Counted from the first letter of the stretch, positions 1 through 7,253 are shown. The stretch is 14,717 nt of DNA from an uncultured Eubacteriales bacterium (GCA_900555855.1 USML01000046.1:1-14717); one strand, 5' to 3'. Made by a program: numbers and translations. Notes: generated by a model from the letters alone, not told the origin.

Positions 1-11
1 TCCTATGGGAT

Positions 12-170
12 GTTTTTTCACGGACATGTGCCGGGAAAAAACACCGTAACCCGCCGATTTTTCACAAAAAATCGGTGAAACCGGCCCGCAGGCCGGAGCC
101 TAACTGTCGAGAAAAACCCAGCGAAGCGGTTTTTCGACAGTCTCAGCGCCAGCCCGAAGGGGCTGGCGCT
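12..170. repeat. Cluster of five consecutive hairpins (intergenic palindromic mosaic)
   Basis: Five inverted repeats follow one another with almost no spacing: 12-42 (GTTTTTTC against GGAAAAAAC with a mismatch, plus a short inner stem), 54-75 (CCGATTTTT against AAAAATCGG), 81-96 (CCGGCC, CGCA loop, GGCCGG), 104-140 (CTGTCGA arms with inner AAAACC/GGTTTT pairing) and 145-170 (perfect 11-bp stem, GAAG loop). No ORF with a ribosome binding site covers them. The density is far more than one terminator needs, and it resembles the composite palindromic intergenic elements common in clostridial genomes; that comparison is from memory. It could also be the terminator region between the CDF gene and a gene left of the window. 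Confidence 0.6.
145..170. terminator. Perfect 11-bp hairpin just downstream of the CDF gene
   Basis: AGCGCCAGCCC and GGGCTGGCGCT form a perfect stem around a four-base loop, 29 bases beyond the CDF stop codon on the minus strand. The plus-strand side is followed by a T-rich TGTGTGTCTTTT, whereas the minus-strand side lacks a clear T-run. It is the closest candidate 3' end for the CDF transcript, but it may equally end a plus-strand transcript entering from the left. Confidence 0.4.
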
Positions 171-198
171 TGTGTGTCTTTTCTGCGGTTTCATTGAT

Positions 199-1383
199 TC
201 AGGCCTGCCCTGCCGGCAGCACGGGGACCCGGTCTATGGTGACGACGGCAAAGTAATTGCCATCCAGCCGCCGCACCAGATCCTTCACGGCGGCCCGCAC
301 CTGCTCGTCGGTGAGCTTCAGATCAAAGGGGCAGGCCACATCAAAGATCACATTGGTATGGGTGGGGCCCGCCACCATGCGCAGATCGTGGACCGTCACC
401 CGGGGATCCAGCAGCCGCACCAGCTGTTCCATCTGCTCCCGGACGCGGCAGACGGTCTCATTGTTGGTATCAATGGGATCCATGTGGATCACTGCCTGAC
501 AGCCGAAATTATCCCGCAGGGCCTGCTCCGCGCAGTCAATGGTATCGTGCAGCGCCAGCAGATCGCCATCGGCCGGGACCTCCGCATGGAGGGAGATCAT
601 CAGCCGCCCCGGCCCATAGTCGTGGACCATCAGGTCATGCACGCCCCGGATCTCCGGGAAGGACAGCACCAGCTCCTGGATCGACTGCACCAGCGCCGGA
701 TCCGGGGCCTGACCCAACAGCGGGCTGACGGTGTCCTTGGCCGCGCCGTAGCCTGCCCGCAGGATCAGCACCGCCACCAGGATCCCGGCCCAGCCGTCCA
801 GCGCCACATTGCACCAATGCCCCAGCAGGGAGGAAAGCAGCACTGCCGCCGTGGCGGCGCAGTCGCTGAGGCTGTCTGCGGCAGTGGCCTTCATGGCGGC
901 AGACTGGATCCTTTTTCCCACCGCCCGGTTATAGGCCGCCATATAGAGCTTGACGGCAATGGCGCAGAGCAGGATCCCCACAGAGACCCAGCGGAACTCC
1001 ACCGGCTCCGGCGAGACGATCTTTTCAATGGAGGTCTTGGCCAGCTCAAAGCCCATGAGCAGGATCAGCATAGCCACGATCAGCCCGGAGACATATTCCA
1101 TCCGGCCGTGGCCGTAGGGGTGCTCCGTATCCGGCTTCTGCCCCGCCAGCTTGAAGCCCAGCAGCGTCACCAGACTGGAGCCTGCGTCAGACAGGTTGTT
1201 GAAGGCGTCGGCGGTGATGGCGATGGAGCCGCACAGGCTGCCCGCAATGAACTTGCCCAAAAACAGCAGCAGGTTCAGGGCGATGCCCAGACCGCCGCAA
1301 AGATAGCCGTATTGCCGGCGCACCTGGGGATCCTGGGTCTGATCCCGGTCCGGAATGAACCAGCGGGAAAGCAAAGAGATCAT
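199..1383 (-). CDS. Cation diffusion facilitator metal exporter, probably manganese-type
   Basis: A 394-residue inner-membrane cation/proton antiporter of the CDF family, expected to export a divalent metal from the cytoplasm. The N-terminal half carries the transmembrane segments (roughly 26-56, 66-80, 97-118, 131-150, 170-190, 195-215) and the rest is a cytoplasmic domain. TM2 has FNNLSDAGSS (61-70), followed by the family motif HPYGHGR (88-94); TM5 has ADSLSD (169-174). Aligned with E. coli YiiP, the four site residues are N62, D66, D170 and D174. This is the NxxxD/DxxxD pattern described for manganese CDFs such as pneumococcal MntE, not the zinc pattern with TM5 histidine, so manganese specificity is inferred. 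The ATG at 1383 was chosen because AGGTGG lies five bases before it; an in-frame GTG at 1392 overlaps that site. The tail after about 215 is longer than YiiP's. A terminator sits 15 bases upstream. Confidence 0.9.
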   Translation of the reverse strand: MISLLSRWFIPDRDQTQDPQVRRQYGYLCGGLGIALNLLLFLGKFIAGSLCGSIAITADAFNNLSDAGSSLVTLLGFKLAGQKPDTEHPYGHGRMEYVSGLIVAMLILLMGFELAKTSIEKIVSPEPVEFRWVSVGILLCAIAVKLYMAAYNRAVGKRIQSAAMKATAADSLSDCAATAAVLLSSLLGHWCNVALDGWAGILVAVLILRAGYGAAKDTVSPLLGQAPDPALVQSIQELVLSFPEIRGVHDLMVHDYGPGRLMISLHAEVPADGDLLALHDTIDCAEQALRDNFGCQAVIHMDPIDTNNETVCRVREQMEQLVRLLDPRVTVHDLRMVAGPTHTNVIFDVACPFDLKLTDEQVRAAVKDLVRRLDGNYFAVVTIDRVPVLPAGQA

Positions 1384-1397
1384 ATCATCCACCTCAC

Positions 1398-1430
1398 AAA
1401 AAAGCCGCGGAAGGAGGTTCCTCCCGCGGC
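1398..1430 (-). terminator. Intrinsic terminator between the zinc-ribbon and CDF genes
   Basis: On the minus strand GCCGCGG (1430-1424) pairs with CCGCGGC (1410-1404). An inner GAGG/CCTC can extend the hairpin, and it is followed directly by TTTTTT (1403-1398). It begins 14 bases after the zinc-ribbon stop codon and ends 15 bases before the CDF start. It therefore ends the upstream gene and also acts as a gate that any transcript reaching the CDF gene from upstream must read through. Confidence 0.85.
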
Positions 1431-1444
1431 CCTCGGTTTACCGT

Positions 1445-1840
1445 TCAGAGCTTGGCGCCGCAGCTGTTGCAGAAGCGGGCGTCCTCAGCGATCACCGCGC
1501 CGCACTGCGGACAGTGCCGATCCGGTGCAGGCGTCTCCGGGAGCTTGAGCTCCTCCAGCTTTTCCTGCAGGGTCTGGATCTCCTGGGTCGCCGCCTGAAT
1601 GCTATCGCACAGCGCCGTCACCTGCGGATCCACCGCTTCGCCCTGCTGATACCGGGTCCACAGCAGGTCGCCGATCTGATTCTTGAACTCCTCGATGCTC
1701 TGGTTGTACCGGCGGATCTCCGCCTTCAGCTTGCCCTGCTCAATGGCCAGATTGGCCTTGTCTCCGGCGGTCTTGATGGCCGCATTGGCCATATCGCCGG
1801 CGGTCTTGGCCGCAGCGCTGAGCTTATCCAGTAATGCCAT
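1445..1840 (-). CDS. Small coiled-coil protein with C-terminal zinc ribbon
   Basis: A 131-residue soluble protein of unknown function. Residues 1-35 are alanine-rich and contain a short internal repeat (KTAGDMANAA, then KTAGDKANLA). Residues 36-100 look like a helical, coiled-coil-forming segment with many E, K, Q and L. After a proline-rich linker, the C-terminus is a four-cysteine zinc ribbon (C110, C113, C124, C127) ending in CNSCGAKL. This architecture is frequent in Firmicutes and usually annotated only as a zinc-ribbon domain protein. The ATG at 1840 is preceded by AGGAGG with a good gap. The frame stays open 26 codons further upstream, but that stretch overlaps the promoter and has no ribosome site. 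It has its own extended -10 promoter and its own terminator. Confidence 0.8.
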   Translation of the reverse strand: MALLDKLSAAAKTAGDMANAAIKTAGDKANLAIEQGKLKAEIRRYNQSIEEFKNQIGDLLWTRYQQGEAVDPQVTALCDSIQAATQEIQTLQEKLEELKLPETPAPDRHCPQCGAVIAEDARFCNSCGAKL

Positions 1841-1888
1841 AGAAAAACCTCCTGTCTCGATGGTTTTACCGTTCCCTCTTCTGTTTAC

Positions 1889-1917
1889 AGTATAGCACAG
1901 CAGGCCATGAAATTCCA
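1889..1917 (-). promoter_or_regulatory. Extended -10 promoter for the zinc-ribbon gene
   Basis: On the minus strand TATACT (1894-1889) is preceded by TGC, giving the extended -10 form TGnTATACT. A weak -35 (TGGAAT, 1917-1912) lies 17 bases upstream. It is about 49 bases before the start codon and divergent from the ung promoter. Confidence 0.55.
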
Positions 1918-1976
1918 CGCTTTCTGAGAAAAAACCTGTGAATTTTCCGTTTTTTCCCGTCTCCCGAAAAAGGGGC

Positions 1977-2005
1977 TTTCAAAGCGCCGGCTTTTATGCT
2001 ATACT
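1977..2005 (+). promoter_or_regulatory. Extended -10 promoter for ung, inside an inverted repeat
   Basis: TATACT (2000-2005), preceded by TGC, is an extended -10 element; TTTCAA (1977-1982), 17 bases upstream, is only a weak -35. The -10 is flanked by an inverted repeat, CGGCTTTT (1988-1995) and AAAAGCCG (2011-2018), which could be an operator or a hairpin at the start of the mRNA. The ung start codon is 36 bases beyond the -10. Confidence 0.55.
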
Positions 2006-2040
2006 TTTCAAAAAGCCGTGCGAAGGAGAGGTGATTCCTT

Positions 2041-2712
2041 ATGCTTTCCATCGGAAATCAGTGGGACAGCGTCCTGCGGGAGGACCTGCAGAGCGAGAGC
2101 TTTGCCCGTCTGCAGGCGTTTCTGGATCAGGAATATGCCGCGGGCCCGGTCTATCCGCCCCGGGAGGACCTGTTCAACGCCCTGAAATATACCGATTATC
2201 CCGCCGTCAAGGCCGTCATTCTGGGGCAGGACCCCTACCACGGCCCCGGGCAGGCCCACGGGCTGGCCTTTTCCGTGCAGAAGGGCGTGGCCGTGCCGCC
2301 CTCGCTGCAGAACATCTATAAAGAGCTGCTTTCCGATCTGGGCTGCGCTATTCCCTCCCACGGCTGTCTGATCGAATGGGCCCAGCGGGGCGTGCTGCTG
2401 CTGAACGCAGTGCTGTCTGTCCGGGAGGGGCAGCCAAACTCCCATAAGGGCCAAGGCTGGGAGCAGCTGACCGACAGCATCATCCGCCATCTCAACGCCC
2501 GGGAAGCCCCTATGGTCTTCCTTCTCTGGGGCGCAAACGCCCGGCAGAAGCTGCCGCTGATCCAGAGCATGAACCATCTGGTGCTGACCGCGCCCCACCC
2601 CAGCCCCCTTTCCGCCTATCAGGGCTTTTTCGGCTGCCGCCACTTCTCCAAGGCCAACCAGTTCCTGCAGCAGGCCGGCGCGGCGCCCATCGACTGGCAG
2701 ATCCGCGGCTGA
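2041..2712 (+). CDS. ung: Uracil-DNA glycosylase, family 1
   Basis: A 223-residue cytoplasmic base-excision repair enzyme that removes uracil from DNA arising from cytosine deamination or dUTP incorporation. All family-1 motifs are present. GQDPYHGPGQAHG (62-74) contains the water-activating Asp64. LLLNAVLSVREG (119-130) holds the uracil-contacting Asn. HPSPLSAY (186-193) is the minor-groove leucine loop with the catalytic His, and GCRHFSKAN (198-206) follows it. Length is normal and no key residue is missing. The start is well supported by AGGAGAGGTG a short distance before the ATG. deoD follows after 46 bases with no terminator between them, so the two probably share a transcript. Confidence 0.97.
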   Translation: MLSIGNQWDSVLREDLQSESFARLQAFLDQEYAAGPVYPPREDLFNALKYTDYPAVKAVILGQDPYHGPGQAHGLAFSVQKGVAVPPSLQNIYKELLSDLGCAIPSHGCLIEWAQRGVLLLNAVLSVREGQPNSHKGQGWEQLTDSIIRHLNAREAPMVFLLWGANARQKLPLIQSMNHLVLTAPHPSPLSAYQGFFGCRHFSKANQFLQQAGAAPIDWQIRG

Positions 2713-2758
2713 TTTGAAATAATCCTAAGGATAAAAAAGATGTAAAGGAGCGATCATC

Positions 2759-3478
2759 ATGGCAACCCCTCATAATTCTGCGGAAAAAGGCGCATTTGCA
2801 AAGACCGTCCTCATGCCCGGCGATCCCCTGCGGGCAAAGTATATCGCAGAGCATTATCTGGAAAACCCCGTCCTGATCAACAATGTCCGGGGCATCCACG
2901 GCTATACCGGCACTTACCGCGGCGTCCCCGTCAGCGTCATGGCCAGCGGTATGGGCATCCCCTCCATCGGCATTTACAGCTATGAGCTGTTCCATTTCTA
3001 CGATGTGGACAACATCATCCGCGTGGGCACCGCCGGCGGGCTGCACCCCCAGCTGCAGCTGCGGGATGTGGTCATCGGCATGGGCGCCTGCACCAATTCC
3101 AATTACGGCGCCCAGTTCCAGCTGCCCGGCGCCTTCGCCCCCATCTGCAGCTATCCCCTGCTGGAGAGCGCCATGCGCCACGGCCGGGACATGGGCCTGC
3201 GGATGCAGGTGGGCAATCTGCTTTCCTCCGACACCTTCTACAGCGCGCTGGACGATCCCAACGGCAAGTGGATGGAGATGGGTGTGCTGGCAGTAGAGAT
3301 GGAGGCTGCCGGCCTTTACATGAACGCCGCCAAGGCGGGCAAAAACGCTCTGACCATCTGCACCATCTCGGACCATATCGTCCGGGGCGAGGCGCTGGAC
3401 GCCGAGGCCCGGCAGAGCAGCTTTACCGACATGATGGAGCTGGCCCTGGCCGTTGCGGTGGACATGGCGGAGCAATAA
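2759..3478 (+). CDS. deoD: Purine nucleoside phosphorylase, DeoD type
   Basis: A 239-residue cytoplasmic enzyme of the hexameric (trimer-of-dimers) PNP family. It converts purine (deoxy)ribonucleosides and phosphate to free base and (deoxy)ribose-1-phosphate in purine salvage. The N-terminus MATPH...VLMPGDPLRAKYIAE closely follows E. coli DeoD, giving phosphate ligands G21, R25 and R88 plus R44 and H5 donated across the dimer. EMEAAG (180-185) binds the ribose, and SDH (204-206) contains the catalytic Asp205 that protonates the purine N7. Length is standard. AAAGGAG lies a normal distance before the ATG. It is the last gene of the ung-deoD pair and is followed by a strong terminator. No other deoxynucleoside catabolic gene is adjacent. 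Confidence 0.96.
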   Translation: MATPHNSAEKGAFAKTVLMPGDPLRAKYIAEHYLENPVLINNVRGIHGYTGTYRGVPVSVMASGMGIPSIGIYSYELFHFYDVDNIIRVGTAGGLHPQLQLRDVVIGMGACTNSNYGAQFQLPGAFAPICSYPLLESAMRHGRDMGLRMQVGNLLSSDTFYSALDDPNGKWMEMGVLAVEMEAAGLYMNAAKAGKNALTICTISDHIVRGEALDAEARQSSFTDMMELALAVAVDMAEQ

Positions 3479-3503
3479 GCGGCAGGTCATCTGATAACCA
3501 CAA

Positions 3504-3535
3504 AAGGCGCGGCATTTTTGCCGCGCCTTGTTTTT
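3504..3535. terminator. Strong, possibly bidirectional terminator between convergent operons
   Basis: AAGGCGCGGCA (3504-3514) and TGCCGCGCCTT (3519-3529) form a perfect 11-bp stem with a TTTT loop. It is followed on the plus strand by GTTTTTCTATTTT, ending the ung-deoD transcript. On the minus strand the stem runs into TTTTG, so it can also end the pncB-to-membrane-protein transcript, whose last stop codon is only 17 bases away. Confidence 0.9.
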
Positions 3536-3551
3536 CTATTTTCTCCGCTTT

Positions 3552-3755
3552 TTACTTTGCGTTCCAAGCGCGATAGCGCTTCATCTGCAGGAGGAACACG
3601 GCGATCAGGAGCAGGGCGCAGAGGGCATCGACCCCCAGCCCCGCCAGCGAACCGCGATAGGTCCCGCGGACGAGCCGCCAAAGGACGCTGGCCGTCCAGA
3701 CCACGGCGCAGAAGGCGCACAGGAGCAGCAGGATCAGGCTGGGCTTTTTCTTCAT
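3552..3755 (-). CDS. Small two-helix membrane protein, unknown function
   Basis: A 67-residue protein starting MKKKPSLILLLL. It has two hydrophobic stretches, about residues 6-27 and 38-57, separated by a short positively charged loop (RLVRGTYRG) and followed by a basic tail (MKRYRAWNAK). Two membrane helices with both ends cytoplasmic are likely. GGGAGG sits about seven bases before the ATG, and the gene begins 28 bases after the nitroreductase stop, so it is probably the last cistron of the minus-strand operon. No family is recognised. It is too short to assign a role, although the ribosome site, position and clean hydrophobic pattern argue that it is real. Confidence 0.7.
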   Translation of the reverse strand: MKKKPSLILLLLCAFCAVVWTASVLWRLVRGTYRGSLAGLGVDALCALLLIAVFLLQMKRYRAWNAK

Positions 3756-3783
3756 GGCAGGTCCTCCCTCTTTCCTTGCGGTC

Positions 3784-4317
3784 TCAGTCGATCAGCTCCG
3801 TATGGATGCGGCTGACGGTGGGTGTGCGGGGCTGGGCCTCCTCCGTGGGATAGCCCAGCGCCAGCGCGGATACGGGCCAGAAGCCGTCCTGCAGCTTCAG
3901 CCGGTAAAGCAGCTCCATGCTCTGGTCCAGCGTCTCGATAAAGCCCCAGAGATAGCAGCTGCCCAGGCCCAGCTCCGTGGCCTGCAGGTGCATATTCTCC
4001 ACCACGCAGGCGGCGTTTGCCACATCCACCGGCCGGAGCTGCCCCTGCTGCTCCCGGACGGACACCAGGATCAGGCAGGGCGCGCCGTAAAGGGGATCCC
4101 GCTGGGTCTCGCCGGTGCGCTTTTGAAAGTTTTCCGTGATGGCTGCCAGCAGCGCCGGATCCCGGACGACGGTGAGCTGAATATTTTCATAGAGCCTGCG
4201 CCCCACGGGGGCGGCGTTGCCCGCCTCCAGCACCGTGCCCAGCGCCCGGGCCTCCACCGGCGTTTTCTGATAGCTCCGGCAGGACTGCCGCCGAAGCAGG
4301 ACCTCTCTGAATTCCAT
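3784..4317 (-). CDS. Nitroreductase-family FMN oxidoreductase
   Basis: A 177-residue flavoprotein of the nitroreductase superfamily, expected to be an FMN-binding homodimer that reduces nitro, quinone or related substrates with NAD(P)H; the physiological substrate is unknown. The N-terminus RRQSCRSY (9-16) is the FMN-phosphate-binding basic motif, followed by LGTVLEAGNAAPVGR (26-40), typical of the fold. The second half has DVANAACVVENMHLQATELGLGSCYLWGF, the characteristic dimer-interface helix, and a late SALALGYP motif. It is at the short end of the family. AAAGGAG precedes the ATG. It lies 18 bases after the M29 peptidase gene in the pncB operon. Confidence 0.88.
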   Translation of the reverse strand: MEFREVLLRRQSCRSYQKTPVEARALGTVLEAGNAAPVGRRLYENIQLTVVRDPALLAAITENFQKRTGETQRDPLYGAPCLILVSVREQQGQLRPVDVANAACVVENMHLQATELGLGSCYLWGFIETLDQSMELLYRLKLQDGFWPVSALALGYPTEEAQPRTPTVSRIHTELID

Positions 4318-4335
4318 AGGCTTGCTCCTTTCTCC

Positions 4336-5565
4336 TTACAGGACGAAATTGCCTTCCCGGAAGATGGCCACCTCCTGGCCGTCCCAGGTGCGCCCGGTGA
4401 TGGAGAGATCCTCCGTGCCCACCATAAAGTCCACATGGGTATCCGACCGGTTCAGGCCGTGGGCCTCCAGCTCCTCCTCCGTCATGTGCTCGCCGCCCTG
4501 AATACTCTCGCTGTAGGCCTGACCGAAGGCCAGGTGGCAGGCGGCATTTTCGTCAAACAGCGTGTTGTAAAAGAGGATCCCCTGATTGCGGATGGGGCTG
4601 TCGTAGGGGACCAGCGCCACCTCGCCGAAATAGCTTGCGCCCTCGTCCACGGCGATGGCCGCCTGCAGGGTCTCCTGTCCCACCCGGGCATGGGCCTCCA
4701 CGATGCGGCCCTTTTCAATAACAAAGTGGAAATCCTCGATCAGGTTGCCGTCGTGGCACAGGGGCAGCGACGCATAGACGATGCCCTCCACGCCGTCCTT
4801 CCGGGGCGCGGTGAAGATCTCCTCCGTGGGGATATTGGCCATGAACTCCTGCCCCCGCGCGCAGGTCCCGCTGCCGCCGGTCCAGATATGGCCCTGGGGC
4901 AGGTGGACGGTCAGATCGGTGCCCAGGCTGTTATGGTAATGCAGCGATTCCAGCCGCAGCTCGTTGAGCGTTTCCATCCGCGCCTTGAGCATGGCGTCGT
5001 GCCTGCGCCAGAGAGCGACGGCGTCGCCCCGGCCGGTGATGCGCACCGCCTTGAAGATGGCGTCCCAAAGCTTTTCCATGGCCTGCTCCTCCGAAGCGCC
5101 GGGGAAGACCCTTTTGGCCCAGGAGGGGATGGGGACCGAACCGATGCACCAGGGGAAGCCGTTGGACATCTGCAGCCGGTAAAAGGGCTCCAGCCCCCGG
5201 GCAGAGGACCGCTGATTGCGGAGGATCCGCTCCGGCAGGACGCCCTTCAGATTTTCCGGATCGCTGGCGGAGATGGACAGATAGGCCGCCCCCGCCTGGG
5301 CATAGCCGTTGAGCATCGTCTGCTGCCACTGGGGCAGGCTGTCGAACACCTCGTCGGCGGCGCAGAGATAGCGCATCCGGGTCAGGGCGTCGTCCCTCCA
5401 GTTCAGGATCACCTCCCGCGCGCCGGCATCATAGGCCGCCTGGGCGCACAGCCGCCCGAACCAGGCGCATTCCACCGGACAGGCCAGCACCAGATCCTGC
5501 CCCGGCTGCACATTGACGCCGATCTCTACCAACAGCTTTGCATATTCCCGATATCTGAGATCCAT
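4336..5565 (-). CDS. Aminopeptidase, M29 (AmpS/PepS) family
   Basis: A 409-residue cytoplasmic metallo-aminopeptidase, the usual length for M29, which releases N-terminal residues from peptides using a two-metal centre. The signature segments are in the expected order: NIPTEEIFTAP (244-254), GEVALVP (314-320), the Asn/Asp-rich FYNTLFDENAACHLAFG (332-348), and SDTHVDFMVG (374-383). By family comparison, likely metal ligands are E249, E315, H344, H377 and D379. AAAAGGAG lies about eight bases before the ATG. The gene begins 30 bases after the pncB stop codon and is probably cotranscribed with it. Family paralogues (AmpS, AmpT, PepS) cannot be separated from the sequence alone. Confidence 0.93.
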   Translation of the reverse strand: MDLRYREYAKLLVEIGVNVQPGQDLVLACPVECAWFGRLCAQAAYDAGAREVILNWRDDALTRMRYLCAADEVFDSLPQWQQTMLNGYAQAGAAYLSISASDPENLKGVLPERILRNQRSSARGLEPFYRLQMSNGFPWCIGSVPIPSWAKRVFPGASEEQAMEKLWDAIFKAVRITGRGDAVALWRRHDAMLKARMETLNELRLESLHYHNSLGTDLTVHLPQGHIWTGGSGTCARGQEFMANIPTEEIFTAPRKDGVEGIVYASLPLCHDGNLIEDFHFVIEKGRIVEAHARVGQETLQAAIAVDEGASYFGEVALVPYDSPIRNQGILFYNTLFDENAACHLAFGQAYSESIQGGEHMTEEELEAHGLNRSDTHVDFMVGTEDLSITGRTWDGQEVAIFREGNFVL

Positions 5566-5595
5566 CTTGCTTCGCTCCTTTTCTTCCCCGGGCGC

Positions 5596-7035
5596 TTACT
5601 TGCCGTTGCGCTCCAGCAGGGCGTATTTGATATCCCAGAGCTTCTGGGATAGGTCTACATAATAGGGATGGGGATTTTCAAACCGGGCCACCGCGTCCCA
5701 GATCCGGCCCATGCATTCCCGGCAATAGCTGCGGATCTCCTGAATGTCCCGCTTTTTATGGACGCAGACGCCCTTGTCAAACAGCTGCACCTGCAGGGGC
5801 CGGGCGGTGAAGTTGGTGGCGGTATATTTTTTCCAGGTATGCTCCGGATCAAAGAGCACATAGGGCTGATCCTCCGGGATGACCTCGTCCCGCAGGGTGA
5901 GCACATCCGCCCGGTATTTGCCGTCGGTCTTGTCCGTCAGACGCCAGACCTGCTTGAAATGGGGGTTGGTGATCTTTTCCACATTTTCGGAGATCTTGAT
6001 CTTGGGGATGATGGCGCCGTTCTTATCCTCGATGGCCGCCAGCTTATAGACGCCGCCGAACACCGGCTCGCTGGAGGAGGTGATCAGCCGCTCGCCGATG
6101 CCGAAGGAATCAATGCAGGCCCCCTGGGCCAGCAGATCCCGCACCAGAAACTCATCCAGCGAATTGGACACCACGATCTTGCAGTCCTTCATGTCTGCCG
6201 CGTCCAGCATCTCCCGGGCCTTGCGGCTCAGGTAGGTGATATCGCCGGAGTCGATGCGGACGCCCTGCATTCGGCAGCCCATGGGCTCCAGCACCTCCTT
6301 TGCCACCCGAATGGCATTGGGAATGCCGGACCGGAGCACATTATAGGTGTCCACCAGCACGGTGCAGGCGTTGGGATAGGTGAGCGCATAGGCCTTGAAG
6401 GCCTCGAATTCATTGTCAAACATCTGCACCCAGCTGTGGGCCATGGTGCCCAGGGCGGGCACATGGAAGTCCCGCTCACAGATGGTGCAGGCCGTTCCCG
6501 CGGCGCCGGCGATATAAGCCGCCCGGGCGCCCATGATGGCGCCGTCGCTGCCCTGCGCCCGGCGGGAGCCGAACTCCATCACCGCTCTGCCCGCCGCCGC
6601 CCGGACCATTCGGCTGGCCTTGGTGGCGATCAGGCTCTGGTGGTTGACGGTGAGCAGCAGCATGGTCTCGATAAACTGGGCCTGCATCACCGGGCCGCGG
6701 ACGGTGACGATCGGCTCCCGGGGGAAGATGATCTCGCCCTCGGGGATGGCCCAGACATCACATTCAAACCGGAAATGCTTCAGATAATCCAGAAACTCCT
6801 CGCAGAAACAGCCCTTGCTCCGGAGATATTCAAGATCCCGCTCGGTGAAGTGAAGGTTTTCCAGATAATCCACCAGCTGTTCCACGCCGGCCATGATGGC
6901 ATAGCCGCCCTTATCCGGGATCTTCCGGAAAAACATATCAAAATAGGCCACCGTATTTCCAAGGCCGTTTTTGAGATAGCCGTTCGCCATGGTAAACTCA
7001 TAAAAATCCGTGAGCATCGTCAGGTTCTTGACCAT
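5596..7035 (-). CDS. pncB: Nicotinate phosphoribosyltransferase
   Basis: A 479-residue enzyme that joins nicotinate to PRPP (with ATP hydrolysis) to give nicotinate mononucleotide, the Preiss-Handler entry to NAD. The N-terminus has TDFYEFTMANGYL (9-21). EFGSRRAQG (154-162) matches the family core, GTMAHSW (196-202) carries His200 as the likely phosphorylated histidine, and RIDSGD (260-265) and FGIGERL (311-317) form the PRPP/phosphate side. Length fits the longer Firmicutes-type enzyme. The ATG at 7035 is preceded by AGGAGG eight bases away; the frame is open almost 1.5 kb further upstream, but only as an antisense shadow of thrC. First gene of a four-gene minus-strand run, with its own promoter divergent from thrC. 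Confidence 0.96.
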   Translation of the reverse strand: MVKNLTMLTDFYEFTMANGYLKNGLGNTVAYFDMFFRKIPDKGGYAIMAGVEQLVDYLENLHFTERDLEYLRSKGCFCEEFLDYLKHFRFECDVWAIPEGEIIFPREPIVTVRGPVMQAQFIETMLLLTVNHQSLIATKASRMVRAAAGRAVMEFGSRRAQGSDGAIMGARAAYIAGAAGTACTICERDFHVPALGTMAHSWVQMFDNEFEAFKAYALTYPNACTVLVDTYNVLRSGIPNAIRVAKEVLEPMGCRMQGVRIDSGDITYLSRKAREMLDAADMKDCKIVVSNSLDEFLVRDLLAQGACIDSFGIGERLITSSSEPVFGGVYKLAAIEDKNGAIIPKIKISENVEKITNPHFKQVWRLTDKTDGKYRADVLTLRDEVIPEDQPYVLFDPEHTWKKYTATNFTARPLQVQLFDKGVCVHKKRDIQEIRSYCRECMGRIWDAVARFENPHPYYVDLSQKLWDIKYALLERNGK

Positions 7036-7102
7036 GTTGTCTTCCTCCTCATTCTGCGGGAAGCTTTGTATTTTTCGGGCCGGGAAAAGCCCTGTGATTA
7101 CG

Positions 7103-7130
7103 ATTATAACACAAGAAAAAAGAAAAGCAA
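7103..7130 (-). promoter_or_regulatory. Promoter for the pncB operon
   Basis: On the minus strand TTGCTT (7130-7125), a 16-base spacer and a perfect TATAAT (7108-7103) form a good sigma-A promoter about 68 bases before the pncB start. The leader between them contains a GC-rich GGGCTTTTCCCGGCCCG segment that could fold, but no known nicotinate-regulator operator was recognised. Confidence 0.75.
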
Positions 7131-7224
7131 CCAGCGGTTTTGGCGGACAGTTGTCTTTCTTTTGCGGACTTTCGTTTTTGCTGTCCACCAAGGGAAGATT
7201 TCCGGAAAATCCCGCGGGAAACCG

Positions 7225-7253
7225 TGGACAAACAGGGCTCCCTTTGCTATGAT
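7225..7253 (+). promoter_or_regulatory. Promoter for the thrC operon
   Basis: TGGACA (7225-7230), a 17-base spacer and TATGAT (7248-7253) form a near-consensus sigma-A promoter. The thrC start codon is 43 bases beyond the -10. The leader is short and shows no T-box, leader peptide or attenuator, so threonine attenuation of the E. coli kind is not evident. Confidence 0.75.

Noticed and set aside
172..1548. 458-codon plus-strand frame over the CDF gene
   Set aside because: His/Gln/Arg-rich shadow of a GC-rich antisense gene with clear CDF homology; no ribosome site.
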